A program made the translations under genes and the position numbers. The notes under the pieces were generated by a model. That model was given only the letters and a program-made list of their open reading frames with translations. It did no database searches and had not been told where the DNA came from. A stretch of 64,000 bases of DNA from Seonamhaeicola sp. S2-3 (lineage in GTDB: Bacteria > Bacteroidota > Bacteroidia > Flavobacteriales > Flavobacteriaceae), in the NCBI RefSeq assembly GCF_001971785.1, contig NZ_CP019389.1:755001-819000 (forward strand), read 5' to 3'. How positions within the stretch are numbered: the first letter of the stretch is position 1; every line of letters begins with the position of its first letter. Positions 1-10,400 of the stretch are shown here, piece by piece.

Positions 1-760
1 CTTCAACCAAAAACACATTATCTAATCCGGTGTTTTTCATTCTATAAACCACTTTAGGCGAGCTATCAACTAATTGAAATCCGTTAGCTATTTCTTGAGC
101 ATATAAAACACCTGCAACAGCAATCTCTTCTTTTACCTGTGTTTTAACTTCATTAATTTTTTGATTAGTTGTAATTACAGTTGTAGGCTGTGGTTTAACT
201 TCTTTTTCTTTTTTAAGATTTTCTATTTCTGCTTTTAACGCTTCAATTTCTTTAGATACCTTATTATTTGCAACTGGTTGCTGAGATCCATTTTCGTTTG
301 TAGTTATTGCAGTTACATTTTCTTTAGGCTTATATGAATAATGCATTGCTTCAAAAGGTTTGAAAGCATTTCTTAATGCTTCATTATAAGCTTTTCCATA
401 CTCTTTTTCTCTACTTTCGCCTGTTGGAGATGTATAAACAACACGGTCATTACAATCTTTAAGTTCTACTTGTAACTTAGTTTTAAACATACCTTTATCT
501 TTTAAAACATCAGATCGTAATGCAAGACATCTATTTTTTGTTAAATCATCTGGATACTCCTCGCCTTCTATAATAGCATTAAAACCATATTTTTCGAATA
601 AAAATTCGGCTAAGGAATTCATTTGGTATTGGTCTTTCTCTCTTAAAAAATCAAATTTATTTGGTACAATTACGTATTTATATTCATTTAAATTAGTTTG
701 AGAGTATGCTGATGATATTATGAAACATGTAATAATTACTGAAAAAAACTTAGCTTTCAT
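1..760 (-). CDS. Secreted protein of unknown function (C-terminus outside window)
   Basis: I read this frame directly: it opens with ATG at 758-760 and stays open to the window edge, giving at least 253 residues. The first 20 residues form a signal peptide (MKAKFFSVIITCFIISSAYS, then Q), so the product is exported. The middle contains a Lys/Glu-rich stretch (EIEALKAEIENLKKEKE) that should form a short coiled coil. No enzyme motif is visible. Similar proteins in flavobacteria are annotated only as hypothetical. The upstream sequence on this strand carries TATCTTTAC about 20-30 bases before the start, resembling a Bacteroidetes -7 box. The function is unknown. Confidence 0.75.
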   Translation of the reverse strand, partial: MKAKFFSVIITCFIISSAYSQTNLNEYKYVIVPNKFDFLREKDQYQMNSLAEFLFEKYGFNAIIEGEEYPDDLTKNRCLALRSDVLKDKGMFKTKLQVELKDCNDRVVYTSPTGESREKEYGKAYNEALRNAFKPFEAMHYSYKPKENVTAITTNENGSQQPVANNKVSKEIEALKAEIENLKKEKEVKPQPTTVITTNQKINEVKTQVKEEIAVAGVLYAQEIANGFQLVDSSPKVVYRMKNTGLDNVFLVE

Positions 761-806
761 TATAAATTAATTATGGTTATACTGTAAAAGTAAAGATACT
801 GCTTTA

Positions 807-1496
807 CTATAAATATTTTTTTAATTGAATTAAATTATTAATTTTTTTAACACCATTGGTTGCTACCGTATTGGTTGCATCAAAAAAAATAACATCCATT
901 CCTACATTCTGCGCTCCTAATATATCGGCCTCATAACTATCGCCTATCATAATACTATTTTCAACCTTAGTTTCAGCCATATTAAGTGCGTAATTAAATA
1001 TTTTAGGGTTTGGTTTTTTAACTCCAACCATTTCAGAGTTTGTTACTGTTTTAAAGTATTTATCTATATTAGACCTAATTAGTTTTTTTTGCTGTACCTC
1101 TTCAAAACCATTGGTAATTATATGGAGTATATAGTTTGTTGTTAAATAATTTAATACTTCTAACGTGTTTTCAAACAAATAATTATGTGTGGTTAAATAG
1201 GTGATATAATCGTCTGCTAATTTATATATTAAATCTTTACTAACTTTTTCTCCAACGGCAAGAAAAGCATCATTTAAACGCCCAAATCGCAACGATTGTT
1301 TATCAATTTTTTCTTCTCTATAAAGTTTCCAGTAATTGAGGTTAATAGGCTCATAATGAAAGAGAAAATCATTTACTTCTACATCAATTTTATTGAGTTC
1401 AAAAATTTTAGCAAATGTTAATGCAGAATTTCTATCAAAATCCCAAAGGGTATGGTCTAAATCAAAAAAAATATCTGTAATTCCGTTAACTTTCAT
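807..1496 (-). CDS. yjjG: YjjG-type HAD nucleotidase
   Basis: This is a haloacid-dehalogenase phosphatase of the YjjG type, a family that dephosphorylates (non-canonical) pyrimidine nucleoside monophosphates in the cytoplasm. HAD motif I is FFDLDHT with nucleophile Asp12 and acid Asp14. Motif II is IITNGF near residue 127, motif III is KKPNPKIF near 160, and motif IV is GDSYEADI. The four-helix cap between motifs I and II fits subclass C1. The length of 229 aa is normal for YjjG. The start overlaps the end of the upstream polysaccharide-deacetylase-like gene by 11 bp, so the two are probably co-transcribed. The exact substrate cannot be read from the sequence. Confidence 0.88.
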   Translation of the reverse strand: MKVNGITDIFFDLDHTLWDFDRNSALTFAKIFELNKIDVEVNDFLFHYEPINLNYWKLYREEKIDKQSLRFGRLNDAFLAVGEKVSKDLIYKLADDYITYLTTHNYLFENTLEVLNYLTTNYILHIITNGFEEVQQKKLIRSNIDKYFKTVTNSEMVGVKKPNPKIFNYALNMAETKVENSIMIGDSYEADILGAQNVGMDVIFFDATNTVATNGVKKINNLIQLKKYL

Positions 1497-2787
1497 TAGC
1501 CGATTCTAAAATTAAATTAAACAACTCTTTGTATCCTTTCCATTGATCTACATCTGTAAATGTATAATTGTGAAATACAGGAACAAATTCGCCATTTACT
1601 TGTTTAACTTCATTTATAACTTCTTTTAAAACTTTCTTTTTATCTAATAAAGATTTGTTATTTAACAATGCGTAATCTAAAAGGTGATAAGGGTAAATCA
1701 TCAATGGTGTTTGTACTTCATAATCTAAATCATAAAACAAAAAAGGTGTACATGAGCCTGCTCTAAAACCTATATGATTAACATACCCCATGGTGTAATC
1801 TTCTTTAATTTCTAAATCGATTAAATTTCTATAAGATTCTGGTAAATTTAATCTTGAAAAAGACTGCCTTGATGCTTTTAAAGGTGTGTTTAAAATATCT
1901 TCCATTCTATTTTTTTCTTTTTTAAGAATGGTAACATCATCTATAGCAAAATAAGAAACTTTTAAACCCACGTTACAATAATCTGCAACGTGCTTAATGA
2001 GCGATATAAAGCTTTTTTTACTGGCATTAATACCCTTATCGTAGGTAGAATAGTCGCCTATTAAAAAGAAAAACAAGAACTTATTTTTACATAATTTTTG
2101 TCTGTTTATAATGTATTTAAATGTATCATACGGGTCATGTTTAAACCCAAGAAGCACTGCATACCTTAGGTATAAACTCCTAAATCTAAATTTAAACAAA
2201 TCTTTTACTGTGCCTCCAATAGTACGTATAATACCTTTTAGTTTATAACTATAAGCACTTGGTACATCTATAATGGGTCTTACACTATAAGTTCTTGTGG
2301 GAAATTTAAAATCTGGAAATTGATTTTGTAATGCCTCTTTAAATTTATATGCCCATATATCAACTACTGGCTGGTGTAAAAAACCGTATTTATATCCTAA
2401 ACTTTCTGTGGCGGTAAAACGTCCAAACTCATCTTTAACATGGGGTAAATATTCTTCGTACCTAGACAATAGATAAAAAGATGCGGCAAAAATATCAAAC
2501 GGAATAGATCCTTTTTCACCAATAAAGAAAAAACACTTAGTATTACCCCAATCTTGAATATTAACTTCAACATCAGATAAGCCTTGTTCAAACATAATAT
2601 CATGACTTCTTACAAAAAACTCATTACCCAATTGCTGTTTGGTATATGACATTTTTAGGCTATCATGCGCAATAAGCTTTTCTATAGCAGTAGTAAAACT
2701 AACCTCTATACCTAAAATTCTGGTACAAATATGCTTAAATACATACTTAACTCTGGGCGATATTTTATGAGTATAAACTAGAAGCAT
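1486..2787 (-). CDS. Polysaccharide deacetylase-like protein (DUF7033 type)
   Basis: The 433-aa protein resembles the flavobacterial polysaccharide-deacetylase family (DUF7033 plus NodB-like fold). Visible landmarks are YLLSRYEEY near residue 105, HQPVVD near 138, IDVPSAYSYK near 173, the FFFLIGDYSTYDKG strand near 240 and HIGFRAGSCTPF near 340. These positions correspond to the NodB Asp, the central barrel and the late Arg/His region. The canonical metal triad is not perfectly clear, so hydrolytic activity is inferred. No signal peptide is visible, so the product is probably cytoplasmic or acts on envelope precursors. It overlaps the YjjG gene and forms a two-gene unit with it. Confidence 0.7.
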   Translation of the reverse strand: MLLVYTHKISPRVKYVFKHICTRILGIEVSFTTAIEKLIAHDSLKMSYTKQQLGNEFFVRSHDIMFEQGLSDVEVNIQDWGNTKCFFFIGEKGSIPFDIFAASFYLLSRYEEYLPHVKDEFGRFTATESLGYKYGFLHQPVVDIWAYKFKEALQNQFPDFKFPTRTYSVRPIIDVPSAYSYKLKGIIRTIGGTVKDLFKFRFRSLYLRYAVLLGFKHDPYDTFKYIINRQKLCKNKFLFFFLIGDYSTYDKGINASKKSFISLIKHVADYCNVGLKVSYFAIDDVTILKKEKNRMEDILNTPLKASRQSFSRLNLPESYRNLIDLEIKEDYTMGYVNHIGFRAGSCTPFLFYDLDYEVQTPLMIYPYHLLDYALLNNKSLLDKKKVLKEVINEVKQVNGEFVPVFHNYTFTDVDQWKGYKELFNLILESANES

Positions 2788-2862
2788 ATTTTCAGCAAGC
2801 AGTTTTCAGTAGCAGTAAACAGTTTAAATTGTTCTTTCAAAATTCATTTATTCTTAATTAAA

Positions 2863-3561
2863 TTATAACACCCCTTCATCTGCAAAACTAAAATAGGCTT
2901 TTTCGGTTATAATTAAATGGTCTAACACTTTTATATCTAAACTTTCTGCAGCATTTTTTAGTTTGGCAGTAATTTGTTTATCTGCTTCACTAGGTTTTAA
3001 AGTTCCTGAAGGGTGATTATGAGCTAAAATTAAAGAAGTTGCTCCTGCTTCTAAGGCATTTTTAAGCACTAAACGTACATCTACCAAAGTGCCTGTAATA
3101 CCCCCTTTACTTAATTGATTTTTTTGAATTACTTTGTTAGAGTTATTTAAATAGATAATCCAAAACTCTTCATGTTGTAACTCGCCAATAATAGGTTGCA
3201 TAAGTTCAAATACCGATAAACTAGAAGTAATTTTCTTTTTCTCTAGAGCTTCTTCTCCCCTACGGCGCCTTCCTAACTCTAACGCAGCAGCAATAGTTAT
3301 GGCTTTGGCTTCTCCTATTCCTTTAAATGCCATTAACTGTTTTATAGAAAGCTTCCCTAGTTCACTTAAGTTATTATCTACACTTGCTAAAATACGCTTA
3401 CACAAAGCTACTGCACTTTCTTCTCTATTGCCAGAACCTATTAAAATAGCTACTAATTCGGCATCACTTAAAGCAGCTTTCCCTTTGTAGAGAAGTTTTT
3501 CTCTGGGTTGATCATCTTGCGACCAATTTTTTATTGAAAAGGACGTACTTTTTTCTGTCAT
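2863..3561 (-). CDS. radC: RadC family JAB-domain protein
   Basis: This is RadC: an N-terminal helix-hairpin-helix region (LMAFKGIGEAKAITI, about residues 64-78) followed by a JAB/MPN metallo-domain. The JAMM motif HNHPSG followed by an acidic residue (SEAD) lies near residues 180-193, with EFWIIYLNNSNKVI as the preceding strand. The length of 232 aa is standard. The family was historically linked to DNA repair, but its biochemical role remains unsettled. The gene stands alone: 76 bp separate it from the deacetylase-like gene. TATCTTTAG just upstream of the start resembles a -7 box. Confidence 0.9.
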   Translation of the reverse strand: MTEKSTSFSIKNWSQDDQPREKLLYKGKAALSDAELVAILIGSGNREESAVALCKRILASVDNNLSELGKLSIKQLMAFKGIGEAKAITIAAALELGRRRRGEEALEKKKITSSLSVFELMQPIIGELQHEEFWIIYLNNSNKVIQKNQLSKGGITGTLVDVRLVLKNALEAGATSLILAHNHPSGTLKPSEADKQITAKLKNAAESLDIKVLDHLIITEKAYFSFADEGVL

Positions 3562-3590
3562 TTGCTAAAGATAATTATTGTAAATTTTAA

Positions 3591-3752
3591 GTGCAATATA
3601 AATTCTTATATACAATAAAATTGTTACTAGAACCTAAAGCCCATAAAGAAATTTTAAACCGCCTAAAAAAATTAAAAGCTACCACAAAACCGCAATGGAG
3701 ACAAGCACAATATAACCATTTAGACCACTACTTAAAACCTTTTGGAGTATGA
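3591..3752 (+). pseudogene. Probable remnant of a DUF1569 (DinB-like) gene
   Basis: An open stretch of 53 codons starting with GTG ends in QAQYNHLDHYLKPFGV. This resembles the C-terminal signature of DUF1569 proteins (a helix ending in H-x-DHHLRQFGV). Its first half, HKEILNRLKKLKATTKPQW, resembles the N-terminal helix of the same family. Full-length members are about 150 aa, so the middle appears to be deleted. The call rests on recalled family signatures, and a small intact gene is possible. Confidence 0.4.
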
Positions 3753-3836
3753 TAAATTATTGAAAGTCAACTTCTTTTTTTAACTTTAGAAACCACAAAA
3801 CACTAATACACATTAAATTATAAAAAAATAGCAATC

Positions 3837-4724
3837 ATGAAATCACTAAAAAAAGAAGATATAAAACAAGAAGTATTTGACCTCTATGATGATTATGCTC
3901 ACAATAAAATAGACCGCCGTCAGTTTATTGAAAAACTATCGCTTTACGCTATTGGAGGCATTACAGTAACCTCATTATTAAGTTTTATAACTCCCAATTA
4001 TTTAGACAATCTTGTGGTGAAACCAGATGATGAGCGTATTGATTCTAAGTACATTACTTATCAATCTCCCAAAGGTGGTGGAGCTATAAAAGGTTTGCTA
4101 TCTAAACCAGATAACACTACTACTAAATTACCAGGCGTTGTAGTGGTACATGAAAACCGTGGCTTAAACCCATATATTGAAGATGTGGGCAGACGTACAG
4201 CTATTGAAGGTTTTATAAGTTTAGCTCCTGATGCCCTTTCTCCTTTAGGTGGTTACCCTGGTAACGATGATGAAGGCAGAACCATGCAACGTCAAAGAGA
4301 TAGAAATGAAATGTTAGAAGATTTTATTGCTGCATATAACTATTTAAAAAATCACAAAGATTGCAATGGCAATATTGGTGTTGTTGGATTTTGTTTTGGT
4401 GGGTGGATATCAAATATGATGGCTGTAAAAATACCAACCTTAAAAGCTGCAGTGCCTTTTTATGGTGGACAACCATCGGCTGAAGATGCTGCAAAAATAA
4501 AAGCGCCCCTATTGTTACAATTTGCTGAATTAGATAAACGCGTTAATGCAGGTTGGCCAGACTATGAAAAAGCTTTAAAAGAAAACAATGTAGAATATAC
4601 GGCTCATTTTTATCCAGATGTCAACCACGGATTTCATAACAACAGTACACCTAGATACGACAAAAAAGCAGCTACCTTAGCATGGGAACGTACTATAGCA
4701 TTTTTTAAAGAAAAATTAAAATAA
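3837..4724 (+). CDS. Dienelactone hydrolase family protein
   Basis: This alpha/beta hydrolase of the dienelactone hydrolase family has 295 aa. The nucleophile elbow is GFCFGGW with Cys186, which is typical of the Cys-His-Asp triad in this family. The His lies in DVNHGFH near residue 263, and an upstream [13 protein letters not shown] segment is also family-typical. The N-terminus has a twin-arginine pattern (RRQFIEKL) followed by a hydrophobic stretch ([15 protein letters not shown]), which suggests Tat-type export or membrane anchoring. The downstream DUF2200 gene starts 1 bp after the stop, so the two form an operon. The natural substrate is unknown. Confidence 0.85.
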   Translation: MKSLKKEDIKQEVFDLYDDYAHNKIDRRQFIEKLSLYAIGGITVTSLLSFITPNYLDNLVVKPDDERIDSKYITYQSPKGGGAIKGLLSKPDNTTTKLPGVVVVHENRGLNPYIEDVGRRTAIEGFISLAPDALSPLGGYPGNDDEGRTMQRQRDRNEMLEDFIAAYNYLKNHKDCNGNIGVVGFCFGGWISNMMAVKIPTLKAAVPFYGGQPSAEDAAKIKAPLLLQFAELDKRVNAGWPDYEKALKENNVEYTAHFYPDVNHGFHNNSTPRYDKKAATLAWERTIAFFKEKLK

Positions 4725-4725
4725 T

Positions 4726-5094
4726 ATGAAAACTACCCCAGAACATAATGCCCGAGTTGCAAACATGACGTTTGCATCTGTATATCCTCATTATGTGACA
4801 AAAGTTGAAAAAAAAGGCAGAACTAAAGAAGAATTACTTGAAGTAATTGAATGGCTCACAGGTTTTGACAATAACGAAATAAAAGCTCTTATTGATGAAA
4901 AAGTAACGTTTGAAACCTTTTTTTCTAGAGCCACTATAAACCCTAACGCTCATTTAATAAAAGGGGTTATTTGCGGTTACAGAATTGAAGAAATAGACAA
5001 TGAATTAACTAAAAAAGCAAGATATTTAGATAAATTAATTGACGAACTAGCTAGAGGTAGGAAAATGGAAAAGATTTTAAGGAAAGCCAACTAA
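4726..5094 (+). CDS. DUF2200 domain protein
   Basis: This small cytoplasmic protein of 122 aa matches DUF2200 across its length: the N-terminal NARVANMTFASVYPHYVTKVEKKGRT pattern (partly quoted) and the later RATINPNAHLIKGVICGYRIEE segment are characteristic. The family has no established function; members are short, soluble and usually single-copy. The gene begins 1 bp after the dienelactone hydrolase stop and is co-transcribed with it. The next gene, mpl, is convergent and starts 6 bp away. Confidence 0.8.
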   Translation: MKTTPEHNARVANMTFASVYPHYVTKVEKKGRTKEELLEVIEWLTGFDNNEIKALIDEKVTFETFFSRATINPNAHLIKGVICGYRIEEIDNELTKKARYLDKLIDELARGRKMEKILRKAN

Positions 5095-5100
5095 TATTAA

Positions 5101-6456
5101 CTATTTAATCAGCGCTTTAACCTCATCAAAATCTAATCCTCCATAATTACCAGAACTCATTAATAACAGGGCTTTGTTATTAAAATCTTGCGAAAACAAA
5201 AAGTCTTTAAAATCATCTGGATTGGTATAAATAATTAAATCTTCGCGTTGAAAGGCTTCTGCTATTTGTTCATGTGACACAGCATCTAGTTTTTTAATTT
5301 CTACTGCATGCGGTGAATAAAATACCACTGCAATATCGGCAGCATCTAAAGCGCCTTTGTATTCTTTTAAAAATTCTGCATTTAAACTACTATAAGTATG
5401 TAATTCTAAACAGGCTACTAAAGCTCTGTTTTGGTATTGTTCTTTTACCGCTTTGGTAGTAGCTTCAACTTTACTAGGTGAATGAGCAAAATCTTTATAT
5501 GCTACGCTATTATTACTTTCGGCAATTTTTTCTAAACGCTTACTAGCCCCCTTAAAAGTGGCTATGGCTTCATAAAACTCATCTTCTTGAATGCCCATGT
5601 GTTGGCAAATCCATTTAGCTCCTGCTAAATTATTAAGGTTATGCTTACCAAAAACTTCAATTGGCAAAGGTCCTTCTGGAGTTTCTAACAAGGTTTCACC
5701 ATTTTCAACTGTGTATTCTGGCGTGCAATAAGGTATTTTTCTAATAGTGTTTTCGCTTGCTTCAACTACACGCTTTACTTCAGGATCTTCTTCATTATAG
5801 TTTATACTTCCACCACTAACAATCGAATCTACAAAAATGCTAAACTGCTCTACATAATTTTCATAAGTAGGAAACACGTTAATATGATCCCATGCAATAC
5901 CACTTAATAGTGCAATATTGGGTTTGTACAAATGAAATTTTGGACGTCTATCAATAGGCGAACTTAAATATTCATCACCTTCTAAAACAATAAAATCGTT
6001 TTCCTCGGTTAGTTTTACCATCACATCAAAACCTTCTAATTGGGCTCCAACCATATAATCTACATCTCTGTCATGATAATGCATTACATGCAAAATCATA
6101 GATGTTATAGTGGTTTTACCATGACTTCCACCAATTACTACACGGGTTTTGTGTTTACTTTGTTCATATAAAAACTCTGGATAGCTATAGATTTTCACCC
6201 CTAATTCTTGCGCTTTTAAAAGCTCTGGATTATCGGCTTTGGCATGCATTCCTAAAACAATGGCATCTAAATCTTGGGTAATTTTTTCTGGAAACCATCC
6301 AAACTCATTAGGCAATAATCCTTTGGCTTGTAATCTAGATTTTGAAGGTTCAAAAATAGTATCATCGCTACCTGTAACCTTATATCCTTTATTGTGTAAA
6401 GCTAGTGCCAAATTATGCATTGCGGCACCTCCTATAGCTATAAAATGTACGTTCAT
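5101..6456 (-). CDS. mpl: UDP-N-acetylmuramate:tripeptide ligase
   Basis: This Mur ligase family enzyme (Mpl) has 451 aa. It reattaches the recycled tripeptide L-Ala-gamma-D-Glu-meso-DAP to UDP-MurNAc in peptidoglycan recycling. The N-terminal Rossmann segment is HFIAIGGAAMHNLALAL, the ATP-binding P-loop is GGSHGKTTITSM near residues 108-119, and the Mur-type EGDEYLSSPID segment supports Mpl over MurC. The C-terminal domain contains YKDFAHSPSKVEATTKA, also Mpl-like. TATCTTTAC upstream of the start resembles a -7 box. The gene is convergent with the DUF2200 gene and appears monocistronic. Confidence 0.92.
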   Translation of the reverse strand: MNVHFIAIGGAAMHNLALALHNKGYKVTGSDDTIFEPSKSRLQAKGLLPNEFGWFPEKITQDLDAIVLGMHAKADNPELLKAQELGVKIYSYPEFLYEQSKHKTRVVIGGSHGKTTITSMILHVMHYHDRDVDYMVGAQLEGFDVMVKLTEENDFIVLEGDEYLSSPIDRRPKFHLYKPNIALLSGIAWDHINVFPTYENYVEQFSIFVDSIVSGGSINYNEEDPEVKRVVEASENTIRKIPYCTPEYTVENGETLLETPEGPLPIEVFGKHNLNNLAGAKWICQHMGIQEDEFYEAIATFKGASKRLEKIAESNNSVAYKDFAHSPSKVEATTKAVKEQYQNRALVACLELHTYSSLNAEFLKEYKGALDAADIAVVFYSPHAVEIKKLDAVSHEQIAEAFQREDLIIYTNPDDFKDFLFSQDFNNKALLLMSSGNYGGLDFDEVKALIK

Positions 6457-6540
6457 AAACTAAATTTGTAGATTGTAAAGATACTGATTGATAAATTTTT
6501 CTTTAAAAAGAAAACACAATTTATTTTAATTATTTCTACG

Positions 6541-7278
6541 TTAATAATTGTTGGCTTTAATTGCTTCTATTTGTAACAATAAATCTTCGTTTTTGTGTTT
6601 TTTGTATGCTTCATTAAGATTAGAAATAGCCTTTTCTGGAAGGTTTTGAGCTAAATAAAATTTAGTTAGCTTATCATAACACACCAAAGAACCGCCTTTA
6701 TTTACAGCCATTTTATAATACTTCTCTGCTTGTTGTGGCTCTTTATCACTTTCATAAATATATCCCTTTGAAAGATAGCCATCTACCTTAGAAAGTGCTT
6801 CTAATTCATTTGCATAGTGCAGCGCTTTACTTTTGCTACCGCCTATAATTCCTGGTAATTTCATATATAACTCTACCAAAGCCCAACGTGTATCTATATG
6901 GTTGCTATCTAATTCTGCAGCTTTTAAAAATGCTGCTTTTACATCGTCTATTATAGTTAAAGCTTTAAACTTATTTACAGATAAAGCTTTCATGCCTAAA
7001 ACACCACCATATTTATAATGAAAGTTTGCATTTTCAGGCTTTGCCTTTACTAGCTTTTTATATTGTATAATAGCTTCATCCCATTTTTTTTGATGCCCGT
7101 AAACATCCCCTAATAACTCAACTGCCTGTATATTATTAGCATTAGTATCTACATAATTTTTAAGTATTTGTTCTGCTTCATCATACTGTTTATCTTTAAT
7201 TAGCTCTTTAACTTTTTCAAAATTAAGCTGACTAAAGGCTATAAAAGGCATTAACAGTATTAAGAGGAATTTATTCAT
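6541..7278 (-). CDS. Exported TPR-repeat protein
   Basis: This 245-aa protein has an N-terminal signal peptide (MNKFLLILLMPFIAFSQ) followed by several tetratricopeptide-like helix pairs, for example AEQILKNYVDTNANNIQAVE, WDEAIIQYKKLVKAKPENAN and PQQAEKYYKMAVNKGG. It probably acts in the periplasm as a protein-interaction scaffold. There is no catalytic motif. It reads away from the alpha-2-macroglobulin gene; the two share a 150-bp intergenic region that must hold both promoters. The specific role is unknown. Confidence 0.8.
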   Translation of the reverse strand: MNKFLLILLMPFIAFSQLNFEKVKELIKDKQYDEAEQILKNYVDTNANNIQAVELLGDVYGHQKKWDEAIIQYKKLVKAKPENANFHYKYGGVLGMKALSVNKFKALTIIDDVKAAFLKAAELDSNHIDTRWALVELYMKLPGIIGGSKSKALHYANELEALSKVDGYLSKGYIYESDKEPQQAEKYYKMAVNKGGSLVCYDKLTKFYLAQNLPEKAISNLNEAYKKHKNEDLLLQIEAIKANNY

Positions 7279-7429
7279 GTAGTTTATATGTAAAACACAA
7301 AGTTAAGCAATACAAATTTCTCTAAAAATAAGTAACTTCACTCAACCATAAAAGCACTTTACTCATTAACTGTTTTTGGTATAGCTTTTGAAAGTATCTT
7401 TAGGTGTAAACTTTTACAACTCTAATCTA

Positions 7430-10400
7430 ATGAAAAATACATTACTCTTTTTAATGATTATATTATTTTCTAACCTTACAGCTGCTCAAAGTGATAATTA
7501 CGAAGCGCTTTGGAAACAGGTAGAACATTTTGAAATGGAAGGCTTACCTAAATCTGCTCTAAAAATAGTTGAAGATATTTCGGCAAAAGCAAAAAAAGAT
7601 GGTAACAATCCTCAACTTATAAAAACACTTATTTTTAAAAGTAAATTCGCCTTAATTTTAGAAGAAGATGCTCAATTAAAAATTATAAACGACTTTAAAA
7701 CTGAAATTAAAAACAATGAATTTCCTGCTAAAAATATTTTAGAAAACATTCTAGCAAACCTGTATTGGCAATACTTTAACCAAAATAGATGGAAGTTTTA
7801 TAACCGAACCAAAACCTCTGAAAAAGTAAACAAAATAGATTTTAGAACTTGGGATTTACAAACCTTGTTTAATGAAATACATGTACACTTTCAAAACTCG
7901 TTACAAAATGCATTGATGCTACAACTAGAGCCTTTAGAAAAATACAATGCTATTTTAAACACTCAAAAAGACTCAAAATTATTTAGACCTACACTATTTG
8001 ATTTTTTAAGTCATAATGCTTTAGAATTTTATAAAACCAATGAAACTCACATTACTAAACCTGCTTACAAATTTGAAATTGATAATCCTGACTTTTTAAG
8101 TGATGCTTCGTCTTTTTCAAAATTAAAAATTGCATCGAAAGACTCTACTTCGTTACAACTACACGCCTTAAAAATATACCAAGACTTAATTCAATTTCAT
8201 TTAAAAAAAGAATCGCCAAAACCATTAGTTAGTGTTAATATAGAACGCTTAAAATTTATCCATCAGCACGCTACATTTAAAAATAAGGAAGCCTTGTTTC
8301 TTAAAACTTTAGAAGCTGCTAGTAAATCATGGAAACACCATGAAGTTTCGGCATTATACAACTTTGAAATTGCTCAAATTTACTACCAACAAAGCGCAAA
8401 ATATAACTTAAAAACCAACAAAGAATACCGTTGGAAAGCAAAGGAAGCTATTGACATTTGCAGCGAGGTAATAACTAAATTTCCAGAAAGTACAGGAGCC
8501 ATTAAATGTAAAGTTTTAAAACATCAAATTGAACAGGAATCATTAAACATCACTACAGAAGCCTTTTTACCCATTCAAAAGCATGCTAGAATTTTAGTGC
8601 GTTACAAAAACTTAGATTCGTTAAAACTTGTCGCTTATAAATTAAATGAAAGACAATTTGAGAAATTCAGTAAAATTTACACACAAAACGAAAAATGGGT
8701 ATTTTTAAATAAATTAAATGCCTCCAAAACCTGGGAAAGCAAACTTAAAAACGAGTCTGACTACCTAACACACACTACCGAAATTCTAGTACCTAAACTC
8801 AATAATGGTAGATATGTAGTAGTTGCTTACAGTAAAGAAAACACTTCAACTTCTTATGCCTATACTACGCTTCAGGTAACTGATATAGCTTTGGTTGATA
8901 CTGAAACTAACAGCTATCAAATCTTTCAAATAATCAATAGAAATAATGGTACACCTATTCAAAATGCAAGTGTAGAACTAACTTTTAACACCAAAAACTC
9001 TAACCATAGACAAACCGAAAATCACACAACCAATAATCTTGGTCAAATAAAAATTGAAAAAGACAACAACTATTATCGCAACATAACACTTAAAGTAAAT
9101 AAAGGGAATGAAGTCGCTTTTTTTGGTAATTATTGGATGGGAACACGTCAAAAACCAGACAAAGAAGAAACGCAATACAAAGCCTTTATTTTTACAGATA
9201 GAAGTATTTACAGACCCGGACAAACCGTTTACTTTAAAGCTATTGCAATGAAAACTAAAAAGGGAAAGTCTGAGGTTTTAGTCAATGAACCTGTGTACGC
9301 TGTATTGTACAATACAAATGATGAAGAAATTAAAGAACTTGAATTTAAAACCAATGAATTTGGTGCTGTTAGCGGTGAATTTATACTACCAAATAACGGA
9401 TTAAACGGACAATACTACATTGAGTTTGATGGAGACGAAGAAGACTTATTCACAGAATACTATTTCTCTGTTGAAGAATACAAACGACCTAAATTTGAAA
9501 CCAAATTTAAACCTATAAAAGAAACCTTTAAAGTTAATGATTCTATAACCATAAAAGGTAACGCACTTGCTTATGCTGGTAGCAAAATAAGCAATGCCAA
9601 AGTGGTTTACAGAGTACACCGCAAAGTACAATATCCACGTTGGTATTATTGGTACAGACCCTATTTTAATAGCGAACCTCAAGAAATTACGCATGGTGAA
9701 AGTACCACAAATGATAACGGTGAGTTTGAAATAACCTTTAAAGCACTCCCCGATAATAGTGTAGACAAATCTAGCTTACCCATTTTTAAATATGAAGTCA
9801 CAGCCAATATAACCGATATAAACGGCGAAACTCGAAGCGCTACTACCACAGTTAACGTGGGCTACCATGCATTAACCGCAAACATAACTATTAATGAAAT
9901 CATTGATAAAACAAAAAAAGACCATAGTCTTAGTATTGATACCAAAAATTTAAACGGTGAATTTGTGCCCGCAACTGGCACTGTAAAAATCTTTAAACTA
10001 AAAGCTCCTAATACGGTTTTAAGGTCAAGACCTTGGGAAGCACCAGATTACCAAGAATTTTCAGAAGAAGCATTTAAAAACCTATTTTCGCATGATGCTT
10101 ACACCAATGAACACAACCCAGAAAATTGGGAAAAAGGCACATTAGTTTTTGAAGAAGATTTTGACACCAATAACTCCAAAACATTAAAACTTGGTAAAAC
10201 TAAAAAGTGGGCATCAGGCAAATATCTAGTAATATTAGAAAGCAAAGATAAATTTGGACAAACCGTTAAAGACCAAACAAAAATTACCCTTTACAGTGAT
10301 GACGATAAAACTTTAGCAGACAACCAACTGTTTAATATTACAACAGATAAATCAACATATAATGAAGGAGATACGGTTTATTTAACCATGGCTTCAGCTG

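Noticed and set aside
7388-7429. Upstream TTG start for the alpha-2-macroglobulin
   Set aside because: It would place 14 residues before an otherwise standard signal peptide; the ATG at 7430 is the better start.
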